Assembly (NCBI RefSeq): GCF_009817885.1
Contig: NZ_CP041764.1
Span: 3,906,001 to 3,970,000 of the forward strand
Direction of reading: 5' to 3'
DNA length: 64,000 nt
Source: Serratia rhizosphaerae
Lineage (GTDB): Bacteria > Pseudomonadota > Gammaproteobacteria > Enterobacterales > Enterobacteriaceae
Shown: piece after piece, positions 26,293 through 35,740 of the stretch
Layout: each line of letters opens with the position of its first letter
How positions within the stretch are numbered: position 1 is the first letter of the stretch
Position numbers and translations under genes: made by a program
Notes under the pieces: generated by a model
Database searches by the model: none
What the model was told of the DNA's origin: nothing
What the model saw: only the letters and a program-made list of their open reading frames with translations

Positions 26293-28050
26293 TCAGTACA
26301 GGGCGTCGGCACGGCGGAAGCGGCCCTGATAATCAAATACTTTTTCCCGGATTTGCCAGAACTGGCCGCGCTTGCGCGCCACCACAAAGTCGGGGTGGCG
26401 CAGCAGCGCCTGCTGATTAAGTACGTCGGCCGCCTGCTGCCAGTTGAACGGCACGCCGGGCGCCCGCTGGTGCGGCCGCAGAAACAGCATCTCAAAGGCT
26501 TTGCGCTGCGCCGGCGTCTGCAGCCTGAAACGCTCGCTGGCGCTGGCGCCGTCCTCATCATAGTAGGTGGCTTTCAGCCATTCGCCTTTATCGTCGCGGC
26601 CGCTGTTCAGTTCCATGCCGCCGCAGCGCAGCACTAGCGCGTCTTTCAGCTTAAGCGCGGCCTTGAGCATATCGTCGGGATCCACCAGCACCTCCTGGCA
26701 CTGATGGCAGCGGCGGGCGGCGATATCATTTTCCGCGCCGCAGTGCGGGCAGCTTTTAAAGCGGAAGCGGTAGTCGCACTGTTCGCGGTTGCCGTCGTCA
26801 TCCTCCAGCCAGCCCTGACAGCGGCGGCCGTAGTGTTCGATAATCTCGCCGCTTTCGGTGCATTTGCCCCAGAACAGGTTGGCAAAGCCGCAGCCGGGGC
26901 AAAAGACCTGCACCGGCTGGCTGTCGCCGTGCGGCTTGCGTACACCCACCTCCGGGGTGAACAGATCGTGCGGGTTGCCGGCGTAATCGAGGATCAGACA
27001 ATCTTCCTTGTCCGGTGCCAGCCGCAGGCCGCGGCCGACGATCTGCTGGTACAGGCTGACGGATTCGGTCGGGCGCAAAATAGCGATCAAATCCACATGC
27101 GGCGCGTCAAAGCCGGTGGTCAGCACTGCGACGTTGACCAGATAGCGCAACTGCTGTTGTTTGAACGCCTCGATCAGCGCGTCGCGCTCTGCCGGCGGCG
27201 TTTCTGCACTGACCAGCGCCGCTTCGCCCGCCGGCAGCAGGCCGTGGATTTCACGCGCGTGTTCAACGGTGGAGGCAAAAATCATCACCCCTTTGCGCGT
27301 TTCGGCGTATTCCACGATCTGGCTGATGATATGCGGCGTAATGCGATCCTGGCGTTTCAGCTCGCGGTTCAGATCCGTCTCGCTGAATAAACCGTTGCTG
27401 TTGGCCTGCAGACGGCTGAAGTCATACTGCACAATCGGCATATCGAGCCGCTCCGGCGGCACCAGATAGCCGTTTTTAATCATATAGCGCAGCGGCAGCT
27501 CGTAAATGCAGTCGCGGAACAGGCTGCTGCCGTCGCCGCGGGTAAAGCCGTGGTAGTGGTATTGATAAATCCAGCCTTTGCCCAGCCGGTAGGGTGTTGC
27601 GGTCAGCCCCAATAGGCGCAGCTGCGGATTACGCTGCTGCAAATGCGTGATGATCTGTTGATACTGGCTGTCGTCGTTGTCGCTGATGCGGTGACATTCG
27701 TCGATAATCAGCAGGGAAAACGCGCCGTCAAACAGCGGCAGGTTGCGCGCGACGGACTGTACGCTGCCGAACACCACCTTGCCGCCGCTCTGCTTTTGCT
27801 GCAGTCCGGCGGCGAAAATATCCGCCTCCAGCCCGTAGGCGCAGTATTTGGCGTGGTTTTGCGCCACCAGCTCTTTGACGTGCGCCAGCACCAGTACCCG
27901 GCCGCGCGCCCGTTTCGCCAGTTCGGCGATCACCAGGCTTTTGCCGGCGCCGGTCGGCAAGACAATCAGCGCCGGTTCCGGGCGTTGGCGGAAATGGCTG
28001 ATGGTGGCGTCGACCGCTTCCAGCTGATAGGGGCGTAGGGTAAATGCCAT
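26293..28050 (-). CDS. radD: DNA repair helicase-like RadD (YejH)
   Basis: Superfamily-2 helicase-like protein of 585 residues that helps RecA-dependent strand exchange and double-strand-break repair in E. coli. Walker A is PTGAGKSL at residues 32-39, and the DECH box LLIIDECHRI is near residue 113. Helicase C motifs TGFDAPHVDL and QIVGRGLRLA are present. A cysteine-rich zinc segment follows (CPGCGFANLF; CPHCGAEN; CHQCQE), as in E. coli RadD. It is divergent from rsuA. Confidence 0.94.
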   Translation of the reverse strand: MAFTLRPYQLEAVDATISHFRQRPEPALIVLPTGAGKSLVIAELAKRARGRVLVLAHVKELVAQNHAKYCAYGLEADIFAAGLQQKQSGGKVVFGSVQSVARNLPLFDGAFSLLIIDECHRISDNDDSQYQQIITHLQQRNPQLRLLGLTATPYRLGKGWIYQYHYHGFTRGDGSSLFRDCIYELPLRYMIKNGYLVPPERLDMPIVQYDFSRLQANSNGLFSETDLNRELKRQDRITPHIISQIVEYAETRKGVMIFASTVEHAREIHGLLPAGEAALVSAETPPAERDALIEAFKQQQLRYLVNVAVLTTGFDAPHVDLIAILRPTESVSLYQQIVGRGLRLAPDKEDCLILDYAGNPHDLFTPEVGVRKPHGDSQPVQVFCPGCGFANLFWGKCTESGEIIEHYGRRCQGWLEDDDGNREQCDYRFRFKSCPHCGAENDIAARRCHQCQEVLVDPDDMLKAALKLKDALVLRCGGMELNSGRDDKGEWLKATYYDEDGASASERFRLQTPAQRKAFEMLFLRPHQRAPGVPFNWQQAADVLNQQALLRHPDFVVARKRGQFWQIREKVFDYQGRFRRADALY

Positions 28051-28307
28051 GTTGTAACGTCTCTGGCCGCAAAAAAATTGCGCTTATAGTACCGTTTGCC
28101 GGCATGGGTTGCGACCTGCAACAAAATTGCCCTGTTACGGCAACCTTTCCGTGGCTATAATCAGCGGACAGCAATCGCTGTTTCCCCACGCGATGTTACT
28201 GATTCACCCTCTTCGAACCGGCTATTGCACCTGGTGCAAGGGCGGGACGTCATATTTTTTAGCAATACGATCGAAGCGATCTGACAACGACAGGCAAAGC
28301 AGACTCA

Positions 28308-29024
28308 ATGCGACTGGACAAGTTTTTATCTCAGCAGTTAGGTATCAGCCGTGCGCTGGTGGCGCGTGAACTCCGTGCGAAACGCGTCACGGTTGACGGC
28401 GAAATAGTCAAAGGCGGGGCGCTGAAGCTGACCCCGGAGATGACGGTGACGTTTGACGGCAACGTGCTGGAGCAAATGAACGGCCCGCGCTATTTCATGC
28501 TTAACAAACCGCAGGGCTACGTGTGCTCCACCGACGACCCGGACCATCCGACGGTGCTGTATTTCCTCGACGAGCCGGTCGCCTACAAACTGCATGCCGC
28601 AGGGCGACTGGATATTGATACCACCGGGCTGGTGTTGATGACCGATGACGGCCAGTGGTCGCACCGCATCACCTCGCCGCGCCACCATTGTGAGAAAACC
28701 TACCTGGTGACGCTGGAGCAGCCGCTGGCGGCGGACACCGCGCAGCGTTTTACCGAAGGGGTGCAGCTGCATAATGAAAAAGATCTGACCCGTCCGGCAC
28801 AGTTGGAACAGCTGGAGGAATGTCTGGTGCGGCTGACCATCAGCGAAGGGCGCTATCACCAGGTTAAACGCATGTTTGCCGCTGTGGGCAACCGGGTGGT
28901 GGAACTGCATCGCGAGCGGATCGGCGCGATTACGCTGGATGAGGGTCTGGCGCCGGGCGAATACCGCCCGCTGACGGAAGAAGAGATTGCCAGCGTGGGC
29001 GCGCCACACTTGCAGCAAAACTAA
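28308..29024 (+). CDS. rsuA: 16S rRNA pseudouridine(516) synthase RsuA
   Basis: Pseudouridine synthase of 238 residues acting on U516 of 16S rRNA. The N-terminal S4 RNA-binding domain is MRLDKFLSQQLGISRALVAR. The catalytic motif is AAGRLDIDTTGLVLMT near residue 100, containing the active-site Asp. The C-terminal block GRYHQVKRMFAAVGN is typical. It is seven residues longer than E. coli RsuA at the C-terminus. It is followed closely by bcr, as in E. coli. Confidence 0.95.
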   Translation: MRLDKFLSQQLGISRALVARELRAKRVTVDGEIVKGGALKLTPEMTVTFDGNVLEQMNGPRYFMLNKPQGYVCSTDDPDHPTVLYFLDEPVAYKLHAAGRLDIDTTGLVLMTDDGQWSHRITSPRHHCEKTYLVTLEQPLAADTAQRFTEGVQLHNEKDLTRPAQLEQLEECLVRLTISEGRYHQVKRMFAAVGNRVVELHRERIGAITLDEGLAPGEYRPLTEEEIASVGAPHLQQN

Positions 29025-29057
29025 TGATAAGCACGGCTGATTAAGGAGTCGTTGAAG

Positions 29058-30269
29058 GTGCAACATAACCGGACATCTCATCTCGGTTTGATTTTTATTC
29101 TGGGTCTGCTTTCCATGTTGATGCCGCTGGCTATCGATATGTATTTGCCCAGCATGCCGGTGATCGCCCAGGAGTTCGGCGTTGCATCCGGCAGCGTGCA
29201 GATGACGCTCAGCGCCTATATGCTCGGCTTTGCCGTCGGCCAGCTGTTCTACGGGCCGATGTCGGACAGCATCGGGCGTAAGCCGGTGATTCTGTGGGGA
29301 ACGCTGATTTTTGCCCTGGCCGGCTGCGCCTGCGCGATGGCGCAGTCGGTGGAGCAGCTGATTAACCTGCGCTTTTTGCACGGGCTGTCGGCGGCGGCGG
29401 CCAGCGTGGTGATCAACGCCCTGATGCGCGATATGTTCACCAAGGATGAATTCTCGCGCATGATGTCCTTCGTGATCCTGGTGATGACCATCGCGCCGCT
29501 GCTGGCGCCGATGATCGGCGGGGCGCTGCTGCTGTGGTTCAACTGGCACGCTATTTTCTGGACCATGGGCGCCGCGGCGCTGATCGGCTCGCTGCTGGTG
29601 GCGCTGTTTATCAAGGAAACCTTGCCCAGAGAGCGGCGGCAAAAGTTTCACCTGCGTACCACGCTGGGGAATTTCGGCTCGCTGTTTCGCCACCGGCGGG
29701 TGCTGAGCTATATGCTGGCCAGCGCCTTCTCCTTTGCCGGCATGTTTTCGTTCCTCAGCGCCGGCCCGTTTGTGTATATCGAGCTGAACCATGTGTCGCC
29801 GCAGCATTTTGGCTACTATTTCGCGCTGAATATCGTGTTCCTGTTCCTGACCACCTTGGTGAACAGCCGTAATGTGCGGCGCGTCGGCGCGGTGAAGATG
29901 TTCCGGCTGGGGCTGAGCGTGCAACTGACCATGGGGCTTTGGCTGCTGGTGGTCAGCGCCGCCGGGCTGGGGTTCTGGGCGCTGGTGATCGGCGTGGCGG
30001 TCTATCTGGGCTGTATCGCCATGATCTCTTCCAATGCGATGGCGGTGATTCTTGATGATTTTCCGCATATGGCGGGCACGGCTTCTTCGCTGGCCGGTAC
30101 GCTGCGCTTTAGCATCGGTGCGCTGGTCGGCGCGCTGTTATCACTGCTGCCGGGTAAAAGCGCCTGGCCGATGGTGTCGTCAATGGCGTTGTGCAGCATC
30201 ATCGCCATGTTGCTGTATCTCTACGCCAGCCGGCCGCGCGCCGGCGCGTCATCCTCCTCCCGCAGATAA
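29058..30269 (+). CDS. bcr: Bcr/CflA-type multidrug efflux MFS transporter
   Basis: Twelve-helix drug:H+ antiporter of about 403 residues, the Bcr (bicyclomycin/sulfonamide resistance) orthologue by sequence and position after rsuA. Typical blocks are LAIDMYLPSMPVIAQEF, GQLFYGPMSDSIGRKPV, and ASVVINALMRDMF. The GTG at 29058, nine nt after AAGGAG, is preferred; a TTG at 29052 lies only three nt from it. A GCGGGAACCG/CGGTTCCCGC hairpin follows the stop. Confidence 0.92.
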   Translation: MQHNRTSHLGLIFILGLLSMLMPLAIDMYLPSMPVIAQEFGVASGSVQMTLSAYMLGFAVGQLFYGPMSDSIGRKPVILWGTLIFALAGCACAMAQSVEQLINLRFLHGLSAAAASVVINALMRDMFTKDEFSRMMSFVILVMTIAPLLAPMIGGALLLWFNWHAIFWTMGAAALIGSLLVALFIKETLPRERRQKFHLRTTLGNFGSLFRHRRVLSYMLASAFSFAGMFSFLSAGPFVYIELNHVSPQHFGYYFALNIVFLFLTTLVNSRNVRRVGAVKMFRLGLSVQLTMGLWLLVVSAAGLGFWALVIGVAVYLGCIAMISSNAMAVILDDFPHMAGTASSLAGTLRFSIGALVGALLSLLPGKSAWPMVSSMALCSIIAMLLYLYASRPRAGASSSSRR

Positions 30270-30865
30270 CTGCAGCGGGAACCGGTATTTCGGTTCCCGC
30301 TGTTGCCAGCCCTTTCGCTATCACCATGATCTTCCTCATCAGGCAATGTTTAATTTGTTGCTAAATATAAGCATGCTAACTGATAACCCGTTCGGTCCAT
30401 CGTGGAACTTTGTTAAAAAGCGCTTTCCCGCCGGTCAGGATGCTGGTGTGATAAATCGGCCGGAGCAGGCTGACGGTAGGCAGACGGCTTGTCCTTCTGC
30501 GGCTTTATTAATCATGATGTTAGCAATAGTGGGCCCTGGCGCGGCGGCGGCGGGATGTTTAATTGATGTAAAATTATGGCGAAGTAAAGGTAATCGCAAT
30601 GCAATAAAAAAGAGTTGAGATTGTGAGCGGAAAGGGTTACATATAACGCAAAAATGCGAGCTGAGTCGCAAAATAAGCCAAGAGGCACGCCCGTCAAGGG
30701 TAAAAACAGCGACAAATCAGCATATGCCGATTTCTGTTAATGGTTTGTGACAAAATATACCGATGAAAGCGGGCAATTCGCAGCAGAGTCAGTATTGAAC
30801 GGCTATAACTTAGTTACTCGGCGATGTAAAAAAAATGTTTCAACTTTTCTAACTAGGGATTACAT
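30270..30865. other. long gene-free gap bcr-yejG
   Basis: The first 35 nt hold the bcr hairpin (30278-30303). The rest becomes AT-rich and carries no ORF with family features on either strand. It probably includes the yejG promoter and 5' leader near 30720-30865. No known sRNA was recognised. Confidence 0.55.
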
Positions 30866-31210
30866 GTGGATAGTATCCAACTTTCGGTAGTGCATCGCTT
30901 GCCGCAAAGTTACCGTTGGCTATCGGGGTTCACCGGCGTTAAGGTTGAACCGCTGCCGTTGAACGGTATCGACGAAGATAACAACCTGATTGGCCTGAAA
31001 CTGCTCAGCCACGATGGCAATGAAGCCTGGCGCGTGATGCAACAGCTTAAACTTTCCCTGCAGGAGATTCAGGTCGACTGCGCCGTGGTGGAGTGGGAAG
31101 GGGAGCCTTGCCTGTTTGTGCACAGCCGGGATGAGAGCGCCACCATATGCCGTCTGAAAAACGTCGGTGCGGCGATCGCCGAAGCGATGAGCGCGCAGTA
31201 CCCTTTCTGA
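30866..31210 (+). CDS. yejG: conserved protein YejG
   Basis: Small cytoplasmic protein of 114 residues, exactly the E. coli YejG length and clearly homologous: LSVVHRLPQSYRWLSGF, KVEPLPLNG, EGEPCLFVHSRDE, CRLKNVGAAIAE. It uses a GTG start; an ATG two nt upstream is out of frame. Its function is not established. It is monocistronic and follows bcr as in E. coli. Its other E. coli neighbours, yejBEF, are missing here. Confidence 0.92.
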   Translation: MDSIQLSVVHRLPQSYRWLSGFTGVKVEPLPLNGIDEDNNLIGLKLLSHDGNEAWRVMQQLKLSLQEIQVDCAVVEWEGEPCLFVHSRDESATICRLKNVGAAIAEAMSAQYPF

Positions 31211-31323
31211 CCCCCCGCTGATTCTTCCGTCGCCGTTGCCCGTAGCGGTGGCGGCAGGCTGATACCACACCGCCTGACGCGCCCTGTTCACACCTCTCCT
31301 TCGTATTTTCCACACGCCGCCAA

Positions 31324-33129
31324 TCAGTGCTGAGCCGGCAGGCGCGCGGCTTTATTCACGTCAAACCACCAGTCATCCAGGCCGATGTCGTTGCTCGGGC
31401 GGATTGCCGGGTAGGAGAACTTATCCCAGAAGGCGTAGCGAACGTGGCTGGAGTACCACATCGGCAGCATATAGCGGTTCCAGGTCAGCACCCGATCCAG
31501 CGCGCGGCCGAGCGTCAGCAGCGCTTGTGGATTATTCTGGTTTTTGACGATCTGCGCGATCAATGCATCGACCGCCGGATCGCTGACGCCAGAGGCGTTA
31601 TAGCCGGCGTCGAGCTTGCCACTGCCCCAATAGAACGATAAATCGGCGCTGGGGTATGCCATCGCCGGATAAACGATCGCGACCATGGCGTAATCGCGCT
31701 TGCGCAGGCGTTGGGCGTACTGAGCAGTATTGACCTCACGCAGTTGCATAGTAATACCCAGCCGCTGCAGGCTGCGTTGGAACGGCTGTACGTATTGGAA
31801 GGCGCTGTTGTCGGGCAGCAGCAGCTCGAAGGTCAGCGGCTGGCCGGTTTTGACGTTAACCAGACGCTGGTTTCTGACTGCCCAGCCGGCCTCTTTCAGC
31901 CGCCGGGCGGCGTTGAGCAGGTTTTGCCGGTCGTTGCCGCTGCCGTCCGAGCGTGGCGGCTGATAAATGCTGGTGAATACCTCCGGCGGCACCTGGCCCT
32001 TTAGCGGCGCCAGCAGCGCCAGTTCCTCCGCGTTCGGGTAGCCCTTGGCGGCGTATGGCGTGTTCTGGAAATAGCTGTCGGTGCGCTGGTAAGCATTGTC
32101 GTAGAGCGTTTTGTTCATCCAGTCGAAGTCGAAGGCCAGCGTAATGGCCTCCCGCACCCGGCGGTCGTTGAAGGGCGGCCGCGTGATATTGAACGCCAGC
32201 CAGCGTGCGTTTTTCGCCGCCAGACTGACGTCGTTGTGTTTGACGATATAGCCGCGGGTGACATTGTCGCCCTGATACTGGCTCACCCAGTTTTTGGGTG
32301 AGCTTTCGGGGCGGAAATCATAGGCGCCGGCCTTGAAGGCTTCCAGCGCCGCCTGCTCGTTCGGATAGTACTCGTAGCGGATAGTATCGAAATTGAAGCG
32401 TCCGCGGTTGACCGGCAGGCCGGCGGCCCAGTAATTGCGCACGCGCTGATAGGTAATAGAGTGGCCGATACGATAGTCGCTGATTTTATACGGCCCGCTG
32501 CCGAGCGGCGGCGTGCTGAGCGGTTCGCTGAGCTTATGGTTTTGCCAGAAGCTCTGCGGCAGTACTTTCAGGCCGAGCAGGCTGAGCATCTGCACGCGAT
32601 TCGGTCTGGACTGTTCAATGCGCACCGTCAGGCGGGAGATCGCTTTGACGGTAATGCCCCGGTAATAAGCCCGGAACTGCGGTACGCCTTCGCGCATAAA
32701 CTTATTGAAGCTGAACGCCACGTCGGCGGCGGTAATCGGGCTGCCGTCCTGGAAGCGGGCGAGGGCGTTGATGTTCAACTCCATCCAGCGCATATCCTGC
32801 GGATAACGCGCCGATTCGGCAATCAGCGGGTAGTAGCTTGCCGGTTCGTCATCCGAGGTGGCGAACAGCGGGTCGTACAGTTCGCCGGTGCGCTGGCCCG
32901 GTACGCCGCGGCTGGCATAGCGGTTGAAGTTGTCATAGCTGCCGATGGCCGCCAGCCGGATATCGCCGCCCTTGGGGGCTGCCGGATTGACGTAGTCATA
33001 ATGGCTGAAATCGTTGGAGTATTTTGGATCGCCGAGCAGCGCGAATGCGTAGCTCTCATTAAGCTGTTCGGCGTGCGACCCTAAACTTAGTGCGGACAGC
33101 ACCAGAACGGCAAAAACGCGCATGGACAT
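31324..33129 (-). CDS. yejA: periplasmic oligopeptide-binding protein YejA (orphan)
   Basis: Solute-binding protein of the SBP_bac_5 family, 601 residues. In E. coli YejA serves the YejBEF ABC importer, which takes up peptides and microcin C. The signal peptide MSMRVFAVLVLSALSLGSHA is clear, with cleavage after AHA-like SHA. Family blocks include DFSHYDYVNPAAPKGGDIRL and ALARFQDGSPITAADVAFSF. The start at 33129 was chosen because the upstream 38 residues are arginine-rich and precede an AGGAG site. yejB, yejE and yejF, expected between this gene and yejG, are absent: only 113 nt separate the two stops. It may borrow another permease or be non-functional in transport. Confidence 0.9.
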   Translation of the reverse strand: MSMRVFAVLVLSALSLGSHAEQLNESYAFALLGDPKYSNDFSHYDYVNPAAPKGGDIRLAAIGSYDNFNRYASRGVPGQRTGELYDPLFATSDDEPASYYPLIAESARYPQDMRWMELNINALARFQDGSPITAADVAFSFNKFMREGVPQFRAYYRGITVKAISRLTVRIEQSRPNRVQMLSLLGLKVLPQSFWQNHKLSEPLSTPPLGSGPYKISDYRIGHSITYQRVRNYWAAGLPVNRGRFNFDTIRYEYYPNEQAALEAFKAGAYDFRPESSPKNWVSQYQGDNVTRGYIVKHNDVSLAAKNARWLAFNITRPPFNDRRVREAITLAFDFDWMNKTLYDNAYQRTDSYFQNTPYAAKGYPNAEELALLAPLKGQVPPEVFTSIYQPPRSDGSGNDRQNLLNAARRLKEAGWAVRNQRLVNVKTGQPLTFELLLPDNSAFQYVQPFQRSLQRLGITMQLREVNTAQYAQRLRKRDYAMVAIVYPAMAYPSADLSFYWGSGKLDAGYNASGVSDPAVDALIAQIVKNQNNPQALLTLGRALDRVLTWNRYMLPMWYSSHVRYAFWDKFSYPAIRPSNDIGLDDWWFDVNKAARLPAQH

Positions 33130-33212
33130 TTTTACGGTAGGCTCCTGCAGTATCCATCGGGTGCCCGGCGTACCTGCCTGGTAACGGCGGCAGAGGCGCC
33201 GGGCGTAAAAAC

Positions 33213-34805
33213 CTAAGGACCGGTGGTTTCGCCGGTCAGGCAATTATAGACTGAGTTTGCCTGGCAAAAATCAACAAAGTCATCAATTTTCAACGGCTTG
33301 CTGAAATAGTACCCCTGCATGAAACTGACCCCCCGCTGCTGCAGGAAGTTGACCTGTTCGGTGGTTTCCACCCCTTCGGCCACCGTACGCATCTTCAGTT
33401 TATCCGCCAGCGTCAACACCGCATCCAGCACCGGCGCGGTGACGGTGTCCCGACCGATGGTATTGACGAATCCGCGGTCAATTTTCAGGTAGTCCATACT
33501 AAAGCGTTGCAGATAGATCAGCGCGCTGTGGCCGGTGCCGAAATCGTCAATCGCGATTTCGATCCCCTGGCGGTGTAGCCAGTCAAACTCTTGCTGTGCG
33601 CAGTCTTCCTCCACCATATCACGCTCGGTGATTTCGAATACCAGCGTAAGATCGTGCTGCGGCAACTGGGTTAATAGCTCCAGCACATCCTGATGGAAGC
33701 TCGGAGCGCGCAGATGCGAAGGCGCGATATTCATCCCCAGTTTGGCGCCCGGCGGCAGCGCCTGGGCCAGCTTGGCGGCATCGTCGGCAATCAGTTTGAA
33801 CAGGTGGCGCGTCAGCGGCACGATCAGGTTTTCGCTTTCGGCATAGGGAATAAACAGATCCGGCGGGATGCGGCCCTCTGTCGGGTGTTGCCAGCGCAGT
33901 AGCGCCTCCAGACCGGAAACGGCATTGCTGGCGGTATGGAATACCGGCTGATATTCCATGAAGAATTCATTGCGCTTCATGCCGCGTATCAGCGCACGTT
34001 CGGGACTCTGCCGCAGCAGCATGGCGTAGTAGCACAGCACGCCGATCAATAAAGACAGCACCAGTCCGGCCAGCAGCGTCAGGCGAATATCGTTGCCGGT
34101 GAGTTTCTGATTATAGAACAGCAGCGCCAGCGGGTAGCCGGGGATCGACAACCGGTTGGCCTGATAGGGCGGCAGACGGTCCAGCGGGATCAGGTCGGCT
34201 GAAAAGGTGGTTAAGGCCTGGGTGCCCATAATCACGGCCACGCCGGAGTTTTTCGTGCCGGGCGTGCTGAGCAGATAGGGCAGCATATGAATATCCAGCG
34301 TGGCCAGAACGCCGTCGGCGTTGCTGCCGGGGGTACGCAGCCAGACCATCACTGCCGACCGGTACGGGATCATCGGCGTGCCCGCCTGTAGTTTCATATC
34401 CAGCGGCTGATGCCAGTTAATTTCCGGCGAAATGGATTTCAGTGTGCTCTGCATATCGCCGGTGGCGGATGAACAATAAACGATGCCGTTTTTGACCAGC
34501 AGAAAAGTGCGCACGTCCGGCGTGAACGCGGCGCGGTAACCAATATCCGGCAGGGCCGCCTGGCAGTTTTCCTGCGCTAGCGGCAGTATATTGCGCATCA
34601 CGCCGGTCAGGGTATTTAAATAATTAACGGCGAACCGTTGCGTGCGCTGTGCCAGGTCGTGATGAAATTGCGCACGCTGGTGATAGATCAGGGACAGCGT
34701 TACCGAGCTGAAAAGGATAAAAAAGACCAGAGCCACCATACAACTTTTAACCAGACTACGCCGACGATGTGATATATGGCGGGTAAATGCCTTTTTTAAC
34801 CCCAT
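33213..34805 (-). CDS. pdeN: cyclic-di-GMP phosphodiesterase with CSS sensor (PdeN/Rtn-like)
   Basis: Inner-membrane EAL phosphodiesterase of 530 residues, at the E. coli rtn/pdeN position beside yejA. A helix at residues 22-42 and another near 245-262 bracket a periplasmic domain containing the CSS motif (IVYCSSATG near residue 110), whose redox state controls such enzymes. The EAL domain is intact: GLEALLRW, MNIAPSHLRA, FEITERDM, IDDFGTGHSAL, KIDRGFV and EGVETTEQV. It therefore should hydrolyse c-di-GMP. Its end lies just upstream of the yejA leader, so read-through is possible. Confidence 0.91.
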   Translation of the reverse strand: MGLKKAFTRHISHRRRSLVKSCMVALVFFILFSSVTLSLIYHQRAQFHHDLAQRTQRFAVNYLNTLTGVMRNILPLAQENCQAALPDIGYRAAFTPDVRTFLLVKNGIVYCSSATGDMQSTLKSISPEINWHQPLDMKLQAGTPMIPYRSAVMVWLRTPGSNADGVLATLDIHMLPYLLSTPGTKNSGVAVIMGTQALTTFSADLIPLDRLPPYQANRLSIPGYPLALLFYNQKLTGNDIRLTLLAGLVLSLLIGVLCYYAMLLRQSPERALIRGMKRNEFFMEYQPVFHTASNAVSGLEALLRWQHPTEGRIPPDLFIPYAESENLIVPLTRHLFKLIADDAAKLAQALPPGAKLGMNIAPSHLRAPSFHQDVLELLTQLPQHDLTLVFEITERDMVEEDCAQQEFDWLHRQGIEIAIDDFGTGHSALIYLQRFSMDYLKIDRGFVNTIGRDTVTAPVLDAVLTLADKLKMRTVAEGVETTEQVNFLQQRGVSFMQGYYFSKPLKIDDFVDFCQANSVYNCLTGETTGP

Positions 34806-34905
34806 GAGCCAGCCCCCTGAGCACGGCGTAATAGTTTGTTCTGCTTTTACTATATCTTATTCGCGCCGCTTTGAGCACCAAGGAGTGGGGCGCCGCGTGG
34901 TTTAT

Positions 34906-35559
34906 TTATTCGCATTGTAAATAACGCATCACCACCTCCACCGTCATTTGTCGGTAGTGGGCTAATTTTTCTTCCGCCGTGCGGTTGCCTTCAAATAAGG
35001 TATCGAACGTATATTGGTTGGCGGCATGGTGAAAACACAGCGCGCTGATAATACGGTGCACATCACGTGCATTCATTTTAGGGGAAAATAATCCCTGTTG
35101 TTTGCCCCGCTGTAAAATATCCTCCAGCGTTTGCAGTGCGCTGATATTGAGTAATTTCAGTTTTTCCGACTGGCGGGCGTACTGACCGCGCTGCATGTTT
35201 TCCAGGCTGACCAGGCGGATAAACGCCGGATGGGCGATGTGATAGTCGAAGTTGGCCTCAATCAGGCGCTGCATGGCGGCCTGCGGCGGCAGCGTTGCCA
35301 GATTGAGCGCCATCTCATCCTGGCGGATATGCGCATAGGCGTATTCCAGCACGGCGATATACAGCGACTCTTTATTTTTGAAGTGATATACCACCATGCG
35401 CTTGGTGGTGTCCGCCTGTTCGGCAATGCGCTCCAGGCGCGCACCCTTCAGGCCAGCCTCGGAGAACTCCGTCAGCGCACTGGCGAAAATACGTTGCTTC
35501 AGCCCTTCGGGGTCATTTTTGCGGGTGTTTTTTGCGGATGTTTCGCGAGGTGTACTCAA
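34906..35559 (-). CDS. TetR-family regulator
   Basis: TetR/AcrR repressor of 217 residues. The N-terminal HTH spans RIFASALTEFSEAGLKGARL, ERIAEQADTTKRMVVYHFK and NKESLYIAVLEYAY. The C-terminal ligand-binding part (HYHIAHPAFIRLVSLEN-like) resembles the TetR_C_6/RutR-type subgroup. It has no E. coli counterpart at this position between pdeN and mepS. No target operon adjoins it, so the regulon is unknown. Confidence 0.82.
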   Translation of the reverse strand: MSTPRETSAKNTRKNDPEGLKQRIFASALTEFSEAGLKGARLERIAEQADTTKRMVVYHFKNKESLYIAVLEYAYAHIRQDEMALNLATLPPQAAMQRLIEANFDYHIAHPAFIRLVSLENMQRGQYARQSEKLKLLNISALQTLEDILQRGKQQGLFSPKMNARDVHRIISALCFHHAANQYTFDTLFEGNRTAEEKLAHYRQMTVEVVMRYLQCE

Positions 35560-35679
35560 AATAGGCTCCGTAAAGTATGCCGTCGCGGCGGGCTATTGCT
35601 GGCGTCGTGGGCGGGAGGTCAGCCGCCACTGTAAAATCCGGCGGACGAAAGTGCAAATTTCACCGCGGCGGCCGGAATA

Positions 35680-35708
35680 AAAACGCCGCCCGGAGGGCGG
35701 CGTTACAG
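35680..35708. terminator. terminator downstream of mepS
   Basis: AACGCCGCCC-ggag-GGGCGGCGTT stem between mepS and the TetR gene, with AAAA on the left side, which gives TTTT on the minus strand. Confidence 0.8.
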
Positions 35709-35740
35709 CGTTCAGTTTGGTATTCAGGACTTCTTTCAGG

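Noticed and set aside
31211..31323. Relic of yejB/E/F
   Set aside because: The 113-nt gap was read on both strands and shows no ABC-transporter motif.
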